From Batkoa obscura (Eukaryota; Entomophthoromycota; Entomophthoromycetes; Entomophthorales; Batkoaceae), in assembly GCA_030770535.1 (NCBI GenBank), contig JASVEC010000199.1, positions 1 through 32,665 of the forward strand: DNA of 32,665 nt. Direction: 5' to 3'. The first letter of the stretch is position 1. Every line of letters starts with the position of its first letter. The translations under genes and the position numbers were made by a program. The notes under the pieces are model-generated. The model was not told where the DNA came from. It saw only the letters and a program-made list of their open reading frames with translations, and searched no databases. Positions 10,284-20,568 of the stretch are shown here, in pieces.

Positions 10284-12248
10284 TTATTTTCTATATTTAA
10301 ATTTTTTCAATACACTTGGTTTTTTAGGATTAGCTCGAATACTTTGTTGATGCTGTTGAAATCGATCTTTAAAATAAGTTTGAGCTTGTTTATCATGTAA
10401 AACTTCTTGCAAGATGGTTTGTTTACGATCTTTCTTAGCCAATCTACCTGAATAAAATTCACTTTTATCTTCAATGATGGTACCCACCTAAAAAAAAGAA
10501 AGAAATTAGCATCGCTATATTTTTATAGATGATTGTTATTCTTACTTGAAAGTATTTACTTTGTAAACTTTTATTATCTTTTTTATAAAATCGTTTACGA
10601 TCCAATACTTTTCTTAGTTTTAACACTTGTAAATCTTTTTTCAATTCTTCTGTCATCTCAGGAGCTTCCATATTAAACCATTTTTTACCTGCATTGGCTT
10701 CTTTTTCCTAACAAATTACGTTAATTTCTTTTTAAATTTGTATTTAAAATTATAAAATTTACTTTTTTAGCTTCTGCATGAGTAAGCCTGTATTCTGGTA
10801 ATGCTCGATTCATTCGAAGTTCTTCTAACCCTTTTCTGGAGGATACTGCTAATGCATTAGCTACTTCTGAGCTTATTATTTGATCTTCATCGATTAAATT
10901 AAAATCTGTTTCTGGATCGTCATTGTTTTTTCTTTTTATATTAGTACTAGCAGAATCTTCATTAACTTTGATAAGTTCCTTTTGATTTTGAATACTGGCT
11001 GGTTGATTCTCCTTGTTCTTATTTTTGACATTATCGTTTTTAATGTATAATTGCTCTTTTATTTTGGCATCATAGGGGTTATAAAACGTGCCATTAGCTT
11101 GAAATGCTTTACTATAAATATTAAAATTTAATTATTAAATTATAATAAAAATTATAGACAACTTACTTTTTAATTTGGAGATTAGTTACACCTGAATCGG
11201 CTAAATTTTTTTTAGCTTTATCTAATAAACTTCTTAATAAATTTTCATCAACTTCTTTTTCCTCTTCTTCTGAAAGGGAAAAATATTCAGAGTCTTCAGA
11301 GTCTATTTTATTTTCATTATTTTCTTCATTTTCTTCATCTACTAAATCTTGTTCATTGGATTCGAGATGTCTCATTTTATAATTATTTTTAGCTAAAAGT
11401 TCATTTAAAATATTATCTGCTTCATCATCGGAGTTTTCCACTTGATCAGTTTCTATGACTTCAGGTTCATCATTTTCTTGATTTAAATTAACATCAAGTT
11501 CGTCGGCTGCTTTTTTATTTGTAAATTGTGGATCTAAATTAACGTACTTATTTAACATAACGTCATCTTTATTTTCAGTTTCTACAATTATGTTAGTTGT
11601 ATTTGACTTAGTGCTATCTTCCACTTGATTGGATACTAACTCAGTTGTTGAAACTACTGAAGTTAACCGAGTTTCATTCACAATTGAGCTTATCTTAATA
11701 CCTTCATCTGAGTTACTCTGATTTTTTTTACCTTGATTTAATTCTAAATAAAAAAAATAAAAAAATAAAAACTAGTTACCAATTGAATTACCTTTTAAAC
11801 CCTCATTAGAATTAACACCACTCTCACTTCCAACTACTTGTTTAATTTCTAAACTTGAATTTTCTTTTGATGACTTGATTTCAGTACAACTATAAAACTC
11901 CATGGATTCTACTTTATCTTCCAATCTCAATACACTCTCCTCTTCTACCACTTCCTTATTATTTTTAGATTTCCTACCTCTTTTTGATTTATTTGGTGTC
12001 ACTTCTTTAGATTGTGTCGTTAAACCACTAGATTCTTGACGTAATATAACTGAGTCTTCCTTTCCTTCTTTAATACCATCAGTCCGATCTTGACTTTCTT
12101 CCACAGCTAATTTTGGTTTTCTACTTCTTTTTCCTTTAGCAGCGGTCGGTTTCTTGGTTTCTGTTGATAATCCACTAGATTCCTTGGTTGAAATTCCTCC
12201 TTCATTCCTTTCTGGTGATTTGTTTCTTGTTCGGAGATTATAGCCCAT
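10284..12248 (-). CDS. FCF2: Fcf2/DNTTIP2-family pre-rRNA processing factor
   Basis: This is a nucleolar factor for early pre-18S rRNA cleavage (Fcf2 in yeast, DNTTIP2/TdIF2 in animals). Exons on the minus strand: 12248-11780, 11743-11167, 11111-10763, 10707-10546, 10487-10284. They sum to 1,761 bp, exactly 586 aa. The Fcf2 domain occupies about aa 472-575: GKKWFNMEAPEMTEELKKDL, LKLRKVLDRKRFYKK, KYFQVGTIIEDKSEFYSGR, LAKKDRKQTILQEVL. The junction YFQ|VGTII is rebuilt exactly by splicing. The long N-terminal part is disordered, with KR(G/S)RKSK-type basic boxes and two similar Ser-Gly-Leu(S/T)T(E/Q)(T/S)K blocks, then acidic stretches around aa 290-330. This resembles the long DNTTIP2 layout more than yeast Fcf2 (217 aa). 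A block before the domain (SGVTNLQIKK..) also matches the DNTTIP2 arrangement. The gene is convergent with SART1. Confidence 0.93.
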
Positions 12249-12900
12249 TTTTTATCACTATTTTTATTAGTTTAAAAAATGATTTTCTGAATTCTTCAGT
12301 TTAGTGAATATTATATCAAATAACAATTGGCTTCCAAGATTTTTCGAAATTCGATGATTATTGGTTACTAAAATTCAAATTAAGCATAGCTTTGATTTGT
12401 TCATTTTATTTATTTACAGTTACTAAGAGTAGGAAAATAGATGGTTCAAGTTTGTCTCAATACCAATCAGCAAAAAGTTACACTATGTAATTATTGTTAA
12501 GGTTAACTAAAAAATTTTGTCATTTAGGCAAAAATATAATTTAATAAATTATTTTTAAATTTATTTTGTACCAGACTGACTCATTACAAAAGTTCAACTG
12601 ACTAATTTTAATATAATTATTTAACTAAAATAAATATTAATATTTTATTTGAGTAAGCTTTTATGCTCAAATTAAAGTTTAATGCTGATTCCTTACTAGA
12701 ATTTGTTATACAGCTAAAAAATACCTTATAAAATTTAGTGCAAACCTATTCAAACTTATCCAATTTTAGAATTTTTTTCAGCTTTGAGAAATAAATTTAT
12801 TGAAATGAATCTGTAACATCCACACTCCCCCACTTTGGTGACTGTGAGTTTTTTATTATAAGCTTTCAAAAAAAGTAACAAATTAAAAAGTTGAATTATG

Positions 12901-12930
12901 TTTAGTTTATGTTTAGTTTATGTTTAGTTT
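12901..12930 (+). repeat. 11-bp tandem repeat TTTAGTTTATG, about 2.7 copies
   Basis: Units begin at 12901, 12912 and 12923, the last one partial. Confidence 0.85.
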
Positions 12931-13152
12931 AAATTATAATAGCATATTTAAATCTCAAAAACAATGAAAAGCATCTAACTGCTAGCTGCTTTATTCAATT
13001 CATATTTCATAATAATATAGTTATGGTTTTATATTCTCTAAAAGCTTTTTTACCAGTTTGTAGTTTGATTGAAGATAAAGCAGCTTTTTACAAAAAGTTT
13101 TAAGTTTTATTTTATTTTAAATTATAAACTAATAAAAAAAGTTAATAAAATA

Positions 13153-13257
13153 TATGGGGATGTTTTTTTTGGCTTCATTACTTTTTCCACCTTTTAAGCG
13201 CTATTTGAGTGGAAAAATTGCTAGTAAAATTCTTAAATACAAAAACACATCCCCATA
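13153..13257 (-). mobile_element. MITE copy 2, best-preserved, 105 bp
   Basis: Both ends are present: TATGGGGATGT at the left and ACATCCCCATA at the right. The inverted repeat extends into the flanks as TATATGGGG / CCCCATATA, so a TA target duplication fits. The inside reads GGCTTCATTACTTTTTCCA, CTTTTAAGCGCTATTTGAGTGG and GTAAAATTCTTAAATAC. There is no coding capacity, so it is non-autonomous. Confidence 0.85.
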
Positions 13258-13503
13258 TAAAGATACTATTATACCTGAATAACTAATAATTTACCAATTT
13301 TAATTTATATTATATTGCTATATTTTTTTAACTTTTTACTATAGTTACATAAGTTTTAATATGAAATAAACATAAAATTTGTTTTAAATAAAACTATACA
13401 TATAAATTATTATGATTTTAATATTTTTAAACATGTTTAAAATGTTTTCAAAATAAGTTTTTTTATCTTAAAATAAATTTCAAAAAATAAATAAAACAAT
13501 TTA

Positions 13504-13606
13504 ATAGACAGATGTTTTTTTGTGCCTAAGAATTCTATTAACAATCTTTCCATTCAAATAGCGTTTAAAAGAGAAAAAGTGATGAAGTAAAAAAAATACT
13601 CCCATA
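13504..13606 (+). mobile_element. MITE copy 3, diverged
   Basis: It is in forward orientation: GATGTTTTTTTGTGCCTAAG, then CATTCAAATAGCGTTTAAAA and GAAAAAGTGATGAAGT, ending CTCCCATA. The left terminus has decayed. Confidence 0.75.
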
Positions 13607-14152
13607 TTATGTATTTTACACATTTCTAAAACAAACAAATTATTACATTATTACAAGCACATTAAACCTTAATTTTAGTTAAAAATAGTTTGTTCTTGCA
13701 GGATAAAAAACAAAAGTCCTATTCTACATCAAGAAATTTACGCTCAATAGTAACCCAAATAGTGAATATAAAACATTGCAAGGTTAGCTTCTTATAACAT
13801 ATCAAAAAACAAGTAAATAAACAATTTTAAAAAATGTATCAAAATCGTTGAGCTTTTTGTTACAAAGTTAATCTATTTTTAGAATCTAGAATGATTAAAC
13901 ACTGTAGTAAAAAAGTTTTTTATTTTAATAAATTAATAAAAATACCAACTCAAATTTAATTTTACCAAATAATAAATAGCGTCATTCTATTCATACCGTT
14001 GACTTGAAAGTGATCTCATTTTCAACCCACCTTTTAATTTATAGCTAAAAACAGCTAACACAATGTTTATTTAACATGGCTAAGTAGATATCAAGTTAAT
14101 TTGAAGCTAGATATACAACGTCTGATAATATTCCTTAAGACCTTTACAAATG

Positions 14153-14160
14153 TATAAATA
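14153..14160 (+). promoter_or_regulatory. TATA box of the first heptad-repeat gene
   Basis: TATAAATA lies 65-72 bp before the ATG at 14225. Transcription would start about 30 bp after it, which supports the ATG at 14225 over the in-frame ATG at 14150 that precedes the TATA box. Confidence 0.6.
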
Positions 14161-14224
14161 CTTATCAAAAAGTCCTAAACTCAATATATTAAATTTCATA
14201 AACTATCTAGAGCATCTAACTACA

Positions 14225-15319
14225 ATGTACACTAACTTCATTACTGTTGCACTTTTATCCGCACTTACTGCCAATGCAATTTCCTTGGGTCAATTGGGTC
14301 TTCCTTTAGGTTTAGGCTCCAATGGTGTTGCCCCAAGTTCGGTCAATGCCAATACTATTCCAAACGCTATGAACGTGAACTCTAATGCTGCAAAACCAGC
14401 CGGAGCTTTAAATGCACCAAAAGTTGAATCAGTAACTCCAAGCAGCGCTGAATCCTTTATGTTGGATGGCATTGAGGGTGAAGAAGGTTTTGATATTGCA
14501 GCTGCAGCTGAAGAAGAAGGAAAAAAGGATGAAAAGAAAGCTGAAGAAAAGAAAGATAAAGACAGTAAGAAGGATAAAGATGATAAGACTGACAAAAAGA
14601 AAGAAAAGGATGACAAGAAAGATAAACCCAAGAAATATAAACATGATCACGATGACTACTATAGCAAAAAAGGATCCAAGTACTATGGCGATGATGATGA
14701 TGATGAGCATAGCTATAGACATCGTGATGATAAACATTACAAGAGACCTAGTTATTATAGAAGAGGCTATGAAGTCAAAGATTATGGGCATGATCATGAA
14801 AAGAAACCAGAATATAAATCTGATGACAAAAGAGAAAAATATGCTGAGGATATTAAAAAATATTTAGCTAAAGATGAACATAAGAAACCAGAAGATTCAT
14901 ACAAGCATCATGACTCTGAATATAAGAAACCTGAAGAACACTACAAACATCATGACTCTGAATATAAGAAACCTGAAGACCACTACAAACATCATGATTC
15001 TGAGTACAAGAAACATGAAGAACACTACAAGAAGCCAGAAGAACACTACAAGCGTCACGAATCCGAATACAAGAAGCCAGAAGAGGAATACAAGAAACAT
15101 GAAGAACATAGACCAGAAGGTGAATATAAAAAACCAGAAGAACATTACAAGAAACATGAAGAACACCACAAGAAGCCAGAAGAACACTACAAGGAACATG
15201 AGGGATACAAGAAACCTGAAGAGCATTACAAGAAACCAGAGGAACACAAGTATGAGGAGAAGAAATACGAGCACCCAAAGGAAAAGGGGTACAAAGTAGA
15301 AGAGCCAGAGAAATATTAG
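14225..15319 (+). CDS. Secreted Lys/Pro/Glu/Tyr heptad-repeat protein (364 aa)
   Basis: This is an unrecognised secreted repeat protein with no introns. The start at 14225 gives a clean signal peptide (MYTNFITVALLSALTANA, cleavage near aa 18); an upstream in-frame ATG at 14150 precedes the TATA box and would spoil the signal peptide. After a Ser/Asn/Ala/Pro-rich linker (about aa 20-75) comes a Lys/Asp/Glu-rich block (about 98-140), then a His/Asp/Tyr region with a run of five Asp. From about aa 217 to the end there are imperfect heptads of the type KKPEEHYK, mixed with HHDSEY units. The mature chain is a polyampholyte, probably disordered, with regularly spaced Tyr and Lys. Codons are richer in C/G endings (AAG, TAC, CAC) than in the housekeeping genes, which suggests high expression. 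It is a paralogue of the convergent gene at 16872-18539. A role in the cell wall, matrix or adhesion is an inference only. Confidence 0.85.
   Translation: MYTNFITVALLSALTANAISLGQLGLPLGLGSNGVAPSSVNANTIPNAMNVNSNAAKPAGALNAPKVESVTPSSAESFMLDGIEGEEGFDIAAAAEEEGKKDEKKAEEKKDKDSKKDKDDKTDKKKEKDDKKDKPKKYKHDHDDYYSKKGSKYYGDDDDDEHSYRHRDDKHYKRPSYYRRGYEVKDYGHDHEKKPEYKSDDKREKYAEDIKKYLAKDEHKKPEDSYKHHDSEYKKPEEHYKHHDSEYKKPEDHYKHHDSEYKKHEEHYKKPEEHYKRHESEYKKPEEEYKKHEEHRPEGEYKKPEEHYKKHEEHHKKPEEHYKEHEGYKKPEEHYKKPEEHKYEEKKYEHPKEKGYKVEEPEKY
14870..15300 (+). repeat. 21-bp (heptapeptide) coding repeats
   Basis: Degenerate 21-bp units encode KKPE(E/D)(H/S)YK-type heptads, interspersed with heptads of the HHDSEYK type. 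Neighbouring units differ mostly at third positions, so the array is older than the one in the paralogue. Confidence 0.85.
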
Positions 15320-16871
15320 GTTGATTTGTGCATCCAGCTATAGTTAGTAGAGTTTCTAGTTCATGTCATATTACATTCATATATTAAACTAATAGTATTT
15401 TATATAATTTTTTTAAATATTTTTGATACTTTAGATAATTTATTAATATGTTTAAAATGTATGGTTAAGCGTATTTAAGTAACGAATAGTGCTAAAATAG
15501 ATAAAAGCACTATAAGGTTAATTCGAAAACTTGTTTAAACTCATTTAATTTGTTTCATTATTTATTAAATTTGAATATTCAAATTCTAATTCTTAACTTG
15601 TGTCCTTAGGCATTTATGGCACCAACAATTTTGAGTAATCTACTTATAATTTACTAAATTATCTCCTTCATTAGATACAAAAAGATCTATAGTCTATTTA
15701 TGGATTAATATATGAAAGTGTTTTTTTGGCTTCATTACTTTTTCAATCTTTTAAGCGCTATTGAGTAGAAAAATTATTAGTAAAATTCTTAAACACAAAC
15801 ATACACCCTTATATATAGAGTAGAATATAAAACTGCTAACTATAGCTTATTGGACACAAAAAGCTGGCAAAGAAATCCTCCAATACCTGCCTATCTTACA
15901 CTAATATTGCAAAATCATCCCAAATACCATCTCATCTTTATAACTCATGATATAGCATGTTTTATATTGTTTTTGATGTTTTACAATATTAATAAAGTAC
16001 TTGGGAGTTAATAGCTTTTTCAAGATTTTAAAATAATTGAATTCTTCATGTAAATGCTTTTATAAAGTGGGATAATTAGTGCTTTCCTTGCTACTATCAT
16101 TAGCTATTAATTCCTAACTCTTTAAAATAAATTTAATAATATCTCTATAGAAGTATTTTTCGAGATTTTTTATTCATAATAATGGATATTAGTGCATTGA
16201 GATGACTGGATAAAAGCGATATCAAAACATAGTATATATAAAACACATATTTTATTTTTTTAAGAACTCTTTACTTGAGTTACTTATCAATTGCATTCAT
16301 ATATAGTATAAAAAAATAGCTAATATCAGTTACACATTTTCAATCGGTTTATCTCCTTTTCCCTATCTCCTCTGCCTTACATGACAGAGCCTCTAGTAGA
16401 TATAAATTGAATAATGTATTATTTTTCATTCTTTTATGAAAAGACCGGAGTAACCGACAAAAGATTCCAACCCTGTAATAGCTTCTGTTGTTTTCCCATC
16501 ATTGGTATATCAATTTATATTTTATTTATCTTGAAAGATAAAGCGCGTGGGCTTTATGATCTTCTGGGAAAAGGGGTTCTTTAGGAAGAAGAATGTTAGA
16601 ATTTTAGAATTTTAAAATTAATTAGGAATAAAAATATTAAACAAATTGGATATTTTTTGACAAATGACTGGCTGATATACTAATAGTATGTAACTATAGA
16701 AATATATATGGTTTATAATTTTTTTTACATGATAATTATCGGTTTATATATTAGCTAAAATATCAAAGTAAAAAGTAAAAATAAAAGGCTATTTTAAAGT
16801 AATATCAAATTTATTAAAAACAATTATTAATGAACATTGCAAATAAAGGAATAAAAGACAAACGGAATAAC
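15320..16871. other. Spacer between convergent paralogues
   Basis: No gene was seen. It holds MITE copy 4 and, at about 16320-16620, a less AT-rich stretch with several short perfect hairpins. Confidence 0.55.
15711..15813 (-). mobile_element. MITE copy 4
   Basis: It is in reverse orientation and starts TATGAAAGTGTTTTTTTGGC. The middle has ATCTTTTAAGCGCTATTGAG and AGTAAAATTCTTAAACACAA, and it ends ATACACCCTTATA. Both ends are present but mutated. Confidence 0.8.
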
Positions 16872-18244
16872 TTAATATTCTGGTGCTTTAACTACATAAC
16901 CCTTGTTTTCTTTCTTGTATTCACCTTCTGGTTTCTTATATTCACCTTCTGATTTCTTGTACTCATTTTCTGGTTTTTTGTACTCACTTTCAGGTTTTTT
17001 GTATTCTTCAACTTTGTATTTAGGAGTTTCTTTTTTACCATAATCGTTATCGTCTTTCTTGTAATCACCTTCTGGTTTCTTGTACTCACCTTCAGGCTTC
17101 TTGTATTCTTCTACTTTGTATTTAGGGGTTTCTTTTTTACTGTAATCATTGTTATCTTTCTTGTAATGGTCTTCAGGTTTCTTATATTCAGAGTCATGAT
17201 GCTTGTATGAATCTTCTGGCTTTTTATATTCAGAGTCATGATGCTTGTATGAATCTTCTGGCTTCTTGTAATGATCCTCAGGTTTCTTGTAGTGGTCTTC
17301 AGGTTTCTTGTATTCTTCTACCTTATATTTAGGGGTTTCTTTTTTACTGTAATCATTGTTATCTTTCTTGTAATGGTCTTCAGGTTTCTTATATTCAGAG
17401 TCATGATGCTTGTATGAATCTTCTGGCTTTTTATATTCAGAATCATGATGCTTGTATGAATCTTCTGGCTTCTTGTAATGATCCTCAGGTTTCTTATAGT
17501 GGTTTTCTGGCTTCTTATATTCTTCTACCTTATATTTAGGGGTTTCTTTTTTACCATAGTCATTACTGTCTTTCTTGTAGTGGTCTTCAGGCTTCTTATA
17601 CTCAGATTCGTGGTGTTTGTATGAATCTTCAGGCTTTTTATATTCAGAATCATGATTCTTGTATGAATCTTCTGGTTTTTTGTAGTGATCATCGTGTGAC
17701 TTGTACTCTTCAACTTTATATTTATGAGAATCATCTTTCTTATATTCATAATCATCATGCTTCTTGTAGCTATCGTTTTCTAAGTATTTTTTGATGCCTT
17801 CGGTATATTTATTGTACTCTTTGCTGTCATTCTTTTTATAGTCATCTACTTTATATTCACCATTTTTGTGGCTTTTATAGTCATCATTTTCATATGAATT
17901 TTTGTATGACTTATCAACCTTGTATGCACCATGGCTTTCGTTCTTGTAATGATCATTGTCTTTATGATCATATTCATTATCTCTTCCATAATGATCATCG
18001 TGATCATGACCATAGCCATGATCTTTACCATGATATCTATTATCTGAATCATAGTCATCATGATGCTTCTTATGATGGTACCTATCTGAGTCATAGTTAT
18101 CGTGGCTATTATATTTGTTATCTGAGTTGTAATCACCATGTCGTTCCTTATGATGATATTTATTTGAATCGTAATCATCATGATTGTGGTATTTCTTATT
18201 ACGATGATGGTCATCATGACCATGGTATTTCCTACTGTGATGGT

Positions 18245-18277
<33 letters not shown>

Positions 18278-18539
18278 TGGAGGCTTTTAAAGCTGAATTT
18301 GCTTCTTTTTGAAGAGTATCTGGGTTTATAGATGAGATACTAGCTTGGTTAGGGGCCATCTTGTTGGCTGCTGGAGTTATAGAACCCAACTTTATATCTC
18401 CTGGAGTAGAGTTGATGTTACTTGGATTTGGAATGGCCTGTGGGGAGTTTAAATTTAAGCTGGAAAGTACAGCATCTAATGAGAGAGCATTGGTAGCAAT
18501 AGCGCTTAAAATAACAGAAATGATGAATTTAGAATGCAT
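16872..18539 (-). CDS. Secreted Asp/His-rich and heptad-repeat protein (555 aa)
   Basis: This is the larger paralogue of the gene at 14225, and I recognise no characterised family. No introns. The signal peptide is MHSKFIISVILSAIATNA (cleavage near 18), followed by a Ser/Asn/Pro linker with similarities to the paralogue. Next come a run of ten Asp (about aa 89-98) and a ~110-residue His/Asp/Tyr-rich block of repeated YDSD-RYHHK-like motifs, then KKPED(H/S)YK heptads from about 280 to the C-terminus. Within the heptad part is a higher-order unit of 69 residues (207 bp) containing two HHDSEYKKPEDS units and KKETPKYKVEEYK. The His/Asp block could bind divalent metals, and the evenly spaced Tyr/Lys resemble adhesive or matrix proteins; both are inference. 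It is convergent with its paralogue across a 1.55-kb spacer. Confidence 0.85.
17124..17723 (-). repeat. 207-bp coding tandem repeat (3 units)
   Basis: Equivalent points in the array (AGGGGTTTCTTTTTTA) lie at 17124, 17331 and 17538, exactly 207 bp apart, with a third unit of about 186 bp that lacks one heptad. A shorter 102-bp spacing precedes it, from 17022. Units 1 and 2 differ at only about half a dozen positions by eye, which points to recent unequal exchange. Confidence 0.9.
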
Positions 18540-18624
18540 TTTTAATTGGTTTTATATGAAGTATATCAGTATAGATGATTTTGATATTGGTTTTTTGATA
18601 TTAGTTTTAGTGAAATCCTTTAGC

Positions 18625-18632
18625 TTTTTATA
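18625..18632 (-). promoter_or_regulatory. TATA box of the 555-aa secreted protein gene
   Basis: On the minus strand TATAAAAA lies about 86 bp upstream of the ATG at 18539. A weaker ATATAAAA occurs nearer, at about 18550. Confidence 0.5.
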
Positions 18633-19003
18633 TGTCATTTTGTCGCTATATTCTATTAATAAATCTGGTAGTTACAATTTATACTAGTTGAAGTGTTTAC
18701 GCATCTTGTATTCTTTACTTTTGTTTATAAAATTTCAACCAATTTACTAAAAGTTGGAATTTCAATGTGATTACACTAACTTAATTTTTTTCCAAAATTG
18801 TAAATTGCCACGCAGGATTAACTTGATTTATCTTTAAACTATTAAAAATTCATGGTGATAATTACTGTTAATTAAATTCATTTTGTTACTAACTAGATAT
18901 GTATGATTTATAAAATTAAGTAATATGTTGATTGTGACTAATTGCTGTATTTTAATAGGTTTTACTATATCGCTCTAAAAATGGATCTAGCTAATATTTT
19001 AAC

Positions 19004-19106
19004 ATTTTGGGTGTGTTTTGATTTCATCACTTTTACCATTTTTAAATGCTATTTGAGTGAAAAATCATTGGTAAAATTATTAAACAAAAAAATGCATCCC
19101 CATTTA
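19004..19106 (-). mobile_element. MITE copy 5, diverged
   Basis: It is in reverse orientation with a decayed left end (TTTTGGGTGTG). The inside has GATTTCATCACTTTTACCAT and TAAATGCTATTTGAGTG, and the right end GCATCCCCATTTA is well kept. Confidence 0.75.
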
Positions 19107-19638
19107 GTTTTAGTGGTATTGTAATCATAAATTTAAGTATGGCTCTTCTATTAAAAAGTTATTTTTACATTGTAGTATTAACTGGTAATATTTGTTAGCT
19201 GAGAAAGCAAAATAGATTTAAGATTAAATTAACATAAGACTTACAGAGTTTTGAAACGAATATTTTAAAATAACCTGGTAGCTTAAAAACAGCTTATATC
19301 GATTTGAGTATATGATAGCATACATACACTTAGTTTCACTATAAAGTTACTAAAATAGTTCTATTAAATCGTTTTACACTGAAAACAGTACCGATTGGTA
19401 AATATGTAATGTTTTGAGAAAATACTTGAGAATAAGTTCTGAGGTAAGTGAAGAGGTGACCAAGTGGTAAGACACATTCTCTTCTTAATAAGAAGTATGA
19501 ATTACTTGTTAAAGTATCCCCGCATCTTATATCTCTTCAAACTTTTCTCAGATATTCTATATTAATATTCATTAAGCTTCTATATTGTCTTAAGTAAACC
19601 AAACCATTTATTTTGGATGTGCAATAAAAAAAGGCTCT

Positions 19639-19664
19639 AGAGTAGACTTTTTTAAGTCTACTCT
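19639..19664. repeat. Perfect inverted repeat, 11-bp stem, 4-nt loop
   Basis: AGAGTAGACTT, loop TTTT, AAGTCTACTCT. All 11 stem positions match. Confidence 0.9.
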
Positions 19665-20568
19665 TATAAAATTTTAACTTCAATAATCACTACTAGTTTC
19701 GAGAAATATTTGACAACGGAAAATATTATGTAAATCACTTCATTTTACAAATATGTTTTAAGTGATCTATGGCCATATACTTTATTTTTTAATCGTTTTT
19801 ATAGACTACCTCTTTTTGAATATAATTTACCAAATATTAAAGATATTAGTACTTTTATTTAGAAAAAAACCAAGGAAATCCACTAAAGTTTGAGTTATCA
19901 TCCTACAATAGCAAATGCTTTTATTTCGATTTCATTTTAAGATAGATACAAAGACTATAGTTTATGTCCTTTTGAACCTCGAATTAGTATTCGAGTTCTT
20001 AGTTTTTAATACATTCTGTTCATTTTTTTACATAATAAACGCTAATTCTAAAATATTATGGTTTTAAGAATTAATAAGGAAAAAAGTGTTACCAATTACA
20101 ATGTTTTTAGCAATCAAAGCATGAATCAAATAAACTTGATTTCTTCTTGGCTTTTGTAGTCCTAGTTATTGAGTGTTTAATTCCTTAGGCAAAAGAACTT
20201 CCTCTCTAAGCACAAGACCCTCTCGCAAAGGATATCATTATTCCTAATATACTTACACATAATACATCTATTTACAAAGTAATATCATCGTTAGTTGTTC
20301 TGATATATTCTGTTTTTCCATAGATTATACTTTCAGAAATAGCAATATACAAAGCAGCACTATAATCTAAAAGTTAGCAAATGATACCCTTAAAGGTTTG
20401 AATCTAAATTTTTATATTGATTGTTTGGAAGGAAGTTATAAGCATATGAGTATCAGTAAAGCTTAGAAGATTTTATATCGATAAGCTATGGTCATTACAG
20501 CAAGTTCACCAGCTCTATTATTAATCTATGTCTTTAAGTGCTAGCTATTCTAAAGCTAGTAAGTTACG

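Larger units (their letters stand above)
12249..14224. other. Gene-free spacer with two MITE copies
   Basis: No credible coding sequence was seen in 2 kb. It holds MITE copies 2 and 3, an 11-bp tandem repeat at 12901, and the TATA box of the next gene. Confidence 0.6.

Noticed and set aside
14150-14224. Upstream in-frame ATG at 14150 as start of the first repeat protein
   Set aside because: It precedes the TATA box at 14153-14160 and would place 25 polar residues before the signal peptide.
14290-15299. Several long open frames in other phases and on the opposite strand of the first heptad-repeat gene
   Set aside because: They are a by-product of the 21-bp periodic repeats, which keep all frames open. 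Only the frame starting at 14225 has a signal peptide and sensible composition.
17124-17723. CRISPR-like regular array
   Set aside because: The repeats are coding, in frame, contiguous and of 207 bp, without unique spacers, in a eukaryotic gene.
16892-18331. Long antisense and shifted frames across the 555-aa gene, including a His-rich one on the plus strand
   Set aside because: They are shadows of the GAT/CAT-rich and heptad repeats; the signal peptide and TATA box belong to the minus-strand frame.
18942-19124. Small plus-strand open frame near 19 kb
   Set aside because: It reads across MITE copy 5, and the same peptide (L.CFDFITF.IFKCYLSEKS) recurs as a translation of other copies, so it is a translation of the element, not a gene.
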